Shown piece by piece: positions 61,471-64,000 of a stretch of DNA of 64,000 nt; position 1 is the stretch's first letter; each line of letters begins with the position of its first letter. This DNA comes from JAGQYP01 sp041392305 (GTDB lineage Bacteria > Bacteroidota > Bacteroidia > Flavobacteriales_D > Crocinitomicaceae), in the NCBI GenBank assembly GCA_041392305.1, contig JAWKMJ010000007.1, forward strand, positions 1 to 64,000. The letters run 5' to 3'. The notes beneath the pieces were generated by a model. The model was given only the letters and a program-made list of their open reading frames with translations. It did not search any database and was not told the origin of the DNA. A program made the translations under genes and the position numbers.

Positions 61471-62870
61471 GTTTAAGAACAATAGAATCAAAGGATTTAG
61501 CTTACTTCAAATCTATTTTAGATGCAAAGAAAGTACTTACAGATGAAGAAAATCTGTACAAATATTCGCACGATGAAACCGAAGATATTTCGGTAATTCC
61601 AGGAGTTGCTTTGAAACCTGAATCGAAGGAGGAAGTAGCTTTGATTTTAAAGTATTGCAATAAAGAAGGGATTCCAGTGACACCAAGCGGAGCACGAACA
61701 GGTTTGAGTGGAGGGGCAATACCATTGAAAGGAGGAGTAAATCTTTCCATGGAACGCTTCAATAAAATCTTGAAAATTGATGCAAAAAATTATCAAGTTA
61801 CTGTAGAGCCTGGAGTAATTGTAGAAGAACTTCAAAATACATTAAAAGCGGAAGGACTTTTTTATCCTCCCGATCCAGCAAGTAAAGGCTCCTGTTTTAT
61901 CGGAGGGAATTTATCTGAAAATTCAGGCGGACCCAAAGCCGTGAAATACGGAGTAACCAATGAATATGTATTGAATCTTGAAGTAGTTCTTCCAAATGGA
62001 GAAATTATTTGGACAGGAGCCAATGTTTTGAAAAATGCCACCGGTTATAATCTGACGCAATTGATTGTTGGATCAGAAGGAACCCTTGGAGTGATTACCA
62101 AAGCCGTTTTAAAGCTCTTGCCTCATCCCACACAAGATTTACTCGTATTGGTTCCATTTAGAAGTGCTGTGCAAGCTTGTGAAGCGGTAGCAGCCATTTT
62201 TAATGCAGGAATTGTCCCAAGCGGGATGGAATTCATGGAGCGAGATGCGATACTTTATACTTTGGACTTCATGGGAGATTCAACTATTTCGGTTCCCGAA
62301 GATATAGAAGCACATTTGCTCATAGAAGTAGATGGAAATAACAAAGACGTATTGTTTGGGGAGATTGAAAAAATCATGGGAGTTTTAGACCAATTTGATA
62401 CAGATGAAGTCTTGTTTGCCGAGGATCAGTCTCAAAAAGATAAATTATGGTCGATTCGAAGAAAAGTAGGTGAAGCCGTAAAAGCCCAAAGTATCTACAA
62501 AGAAGAAGATACCGTTGTACCAAGGTTTGAATTACCTGAATTATTGAAAACGGTTAAATCGATTGGAAGAGAATACGGTTTTCAATCTGTTTGTTATGGA
62601 CATGCAGGTGATGGGAATCTTCATATTAATATTTTGAAAGGGGAAATGACCGACCAACAATGGAATGATGATCTGGGAAAAGCCATTCGCAAATTGTTTG
62701 AGAAAGTAGTGGCATTGGGAGGAACCATTTCCGGGGAGCATGGAATAGGTCTGGTTCAGAAAAGCTATATGGACATTCCTTTTGGAAACGTAGAATTGGA
62801 TTTAATGAAAGGTATAAAAGGAGTCTTTGACCCTAACGGAATTTTAAACCCAGATAAAGTATTGAAATGA
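61467..62870 (+). CDS. FAD-linked oxidase, GlcD / D-lactate dehydrogenase type
   Basis: A 467-residue oxidase: FAD-binding PCMH domain (PVTPSGARTGLSGGAIPLKG, YPPDPASKGSCFIGGNLSEN, GPKAVKYGVTNEYVLNLEVV) and a C-terminal FAD-oxidase domain (YGHAGDGNLHINIL, GTISGEHGIGLVQKSYM, FDPNGILNPDKVL). This group oxidises D-lactate, glycolate or D-2-hydroxy acids; the substrate cannot be read from the motifs. It overlaps the VanX-like gene by 4 nt and the next gene by 4 nt, so it is in the same transcript. Confidence 0.9.
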   Translation: MSLRTIESKDLAYFKSILDAKKVLTDEENLYKYSHDETEDISVIPGVALKPESKEEVALILKYCNKEGIPVTPSGARTGLSGGAIPLKGGVNLSMERFNKILKIDAKNYQVTVEPGVIVEELQNTLKAEGLFYPPDPASKGSCFIGGNLSENSGGPKAVKYGVTNEYVLNLEVVLPNGEIIWTGANVLKNATGYNLTQLIVGSEGTLGVITKAVLKLLPHPTQDLLVLVPFRSAVQACEAVAAIFNAGIVPSGMEFMERDAILYTLDFMGDSTISVPEDIEAHLLIEVDGNNKDVLFGEIEKIMGVLDQFDTDEVLFAEDQSQKDKLWSIRRKVGEAVKAQSIYKEEDTVVPRFELPELLKTVKSIGREYGFQSVCYGHAGDGNLHINILKGEMTDQQWNDDLGKAIRKLFEKVVALGGTISGEHGIGLVQKSYMDIPFGNVELDLMKGIKGVFDPNGILNPDKVLK

Positions 62871-63409
62871 AAAAAATACTGCTGATTTGTTTTTTACTTC
62901 AACCATTTCTAAGCTATTTGCAAGAGGAAAAAAGGGAGAAGGAAGAGTTTGAAATGGAACACAAACTAAGTTTTTCAAGTGGAATTACTTTCGTTCCTAG
63001 AGCCATCAATGAGGCAGGTGACAAGGAAGTAATATTTGTTCCCACATTAGGTTTGGATTATACCTTCGAATTTCATCGTTTTGTGGCTGTTGGTCTGGTG
63101 AATGAATTTGAGCTTTCTAAATATTTTGTAGAAAGGGATTCCACGAATGAGATCGAAAGGGAATACGCTTACACAGGTTTATTAGTGTTGCACATTATTC
63201 CTTTTCACAACTTTTCTATCAATTTAGGAGGGGGAGGAGAATTTGATAAACACAAAATTTTGCCATGTATCTCGGCAGGTATCGAATATGAATTGAATTT
63301 TGGGAAGAATTGGTTTGGAAAAGCCGCAATTCAATATAATTATTTGTTTAAATACCAATCAGTGGGATTTCAAGTTGGGTTTGGCTATGCCTTTAAATCT
63401 CATAAATAA
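62867..63409 (+). CDS. Small outer-membrane beta-barrel-like protein
   Basis: A 180-residue protein with signal peptide (MKKILLICFLLQPFLSYLQ), an acidic stretch (EEKREKEEFEMEHK) and about eight strands (HKLSFSSGITFVPRA, LGLDYTFEFHRFVAVGLVNE, NLGGGGEFDKHKI, YQSVGFQVGFGYAFKSHK). It probably forms a small outer-membrane barrel. Function unknown. It overlaps the FAD-oxidase gene by 4 nt and ends the operon. Confidence 0.75.
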   Translation: MKKILLICFLLQPFLSYLQEEKREKEEFEMEHKLSFSSGITFVPRAINEAGDKEVIFVPTLGLDYTFEFHRFVAVGLVNEFELSKYFVERDSTNEIEREYAYTGLLVLHIIPFHNFSINLGGGGEFDKHKILPCISAGIEYELNFGKNWFGKAAIQYNYLFKYQSVGFQVGFGYAFKSHK

Positions 63410-63505
63410 TTTGAATTGCTGAAAATAAGTATTTAGGAATCAAATCTTTACAATTTTTTAATGTAGATTTCAAGGATTAGTTTTCTCTGAGAAAAGTGAG
63501 AAGTG

Positions 63506-63513
63506 TATTTTTG
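63506..63513 (+). promoter_or_regulatory. -7 promoter box of the LRR gene
   Basis: TATTTTTG matches TAnnTTTG exactly, 15 nt before the ATG at 63529. Confidence 0.5.
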
Positions 63514-63528
63514 CATAAATTTTAAACG

Positions 63529-64000
63529 ATGAAACACCTACTCCTAATTACAACTCAGCTGTTTTTTTTCTTTTATTCATCTGGTAAAGAGGTTGTTAAA
63601 TGTTTTTCTGTAGAAGAGGCTCTTCAAAGAAAGAACGAGGTAACTCATTTAGATTTGTCTCATCAGCAACTAACAGAGCTTCCCGAATCGGTTTCTGAAT
63701 TAACTCATTTAGAGGAACTCAATATTTCTGGAAATCAAATTAGTAGCCTTCCTAGTTCTCTTGTAAGCCTGAAGAATTTAAAGGTATTAATTGTTGGGGA
63801 TCCGCTAAATCTAAAGGGTGGAAACAAATTTCGGTCGATTCCGGAAGTAATTTTTGAGTTGTCGAATTTGGAGTCTCTAATGCTGTCTAGGAATCAAATT
63901 CAGAGTGTTTCTGAGAATATTTCCAAATTGACTGGGCTAAGGTACTTGTATTTAAATGATAATGGAATTAAGCGATTACCTGAAAGCATTGGAGACTTAA
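63529..64000 (+). CDS. Leucine-rich-repeat exported protein (3' end outside window)
   Basis: Open from ATG to the window edge (157 codons), no stop seen. It begins MKHLLLITTQLFFFFYSSG, a signal peptide, then leucine-rich repeats of about 23 residues: LTELPESVSELTHLEELNIS, QISSLPSSLVSLKNLKVLIV and IQSVSENISKLTGLRYLYLN, the 'P-E-S-I-x-x-L' plan of plant-like LRR proteins in Bacteroidota. Likely a surface or secreted binding protein. Confidence 0.85.
   Translation, partial: MKHLLLITTQLFFFFYSSGKEVVKCFSVEEALQRKNEVTHLDLSHQQLTELPESVSELTHLEELNISGNQISSLPSSLVSLKNLKVLIVGDPLNLKGGNKFRSIPEVIFELSNLESLMLSRNQIQSVSENISKLTGLRYLYLNDNGIKRLPESIGDL

Overview
The window is about 64 kb of AT-rich bacterial chromosome from a Bacteroidota, most likely a Flavobacteriales member close to the Crocinitomicaceae (Fluviicola-like). 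The evidence is type IX secretion (T9SS) C-terminal sorting domains, a GldI-like FKBP lipoprotein, families typical of this group (YfhO, DUF4834, DUF6090, GWxTD), many lipoproteins and outer-membrane barrels, almost no Shine-Dalgarno sites, and repeated matches to the Bacteroidota promoter (TTG, about 19 nt, TAnnTTTG). Family placements were made by eye from motifs; no database search was run.

Layout. 1-11264 (+): a truncated T9SS endonuclease; prmC, ligA, a DUF6913-like gene and dapA; two unknown exported proteins; then nrnA followed by three FKBP-type lipoproteins. 11363-21382: two divergent pairs of large exported proteins of unknown function, separated by a 47-nt spacer that holds a perfect 10-bp inverted repeat. 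21483-26583 (+): two SpoIIE/PP2C-type signalling phosphatases, one with membrane helices and one with a two-component-regulator propeller. 26746-38145 (-): argS, arginase, two glycosyltransferases, a YfhO-family membrane protein, a DUF4834-like protein and carB. One glycosyltransferase and the yfhO gene are shredded by frameshifts (31.0-35.0 kb). 38235-46097: hydrolase, phosphoribosyltransferase, aroK, tRNA-Lys, a pseudaminic-acid-type methylase, tRNA-Leu, ppk2, a DUF6090 protein, small membrane peptides, xerD and aroQ. 46084-52709: a GT2 glycosyltransferase, a GWxTD protein, tRNA-Ser, lipoproteins and an abundant-looking exported protein.

52761-60706 is the most coherent system: a metal-uptake locus with a DtxR/MntR repressor, a divergent TonB receptor, an outer-membrane barrel, a metal-binding lipoprotein, an ABC ATPase, a permease fused to a DtxR-like domain, and a second permease. 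A perfect palindrome lies in the control region next to a promoter element. After it come a VanX-like dipeptidase, a GlcD-type FAD oxidase, a small barrel protein and a truncated leucine-rich-repeat protein.

The least expected pattern is a dispersed short repeat built from GAGCAAGAG. It forms a 19-nt tandem array in the leader of the TonB receptor gene, makes up the hydrophobic core of the metal-binding lipoprotein signal peptide, and sits in frame (partly as inverted arms) in the catalytic domains of both phosphatases. No CRISPR array, insertion sequence, prophage or rRNA was seen.
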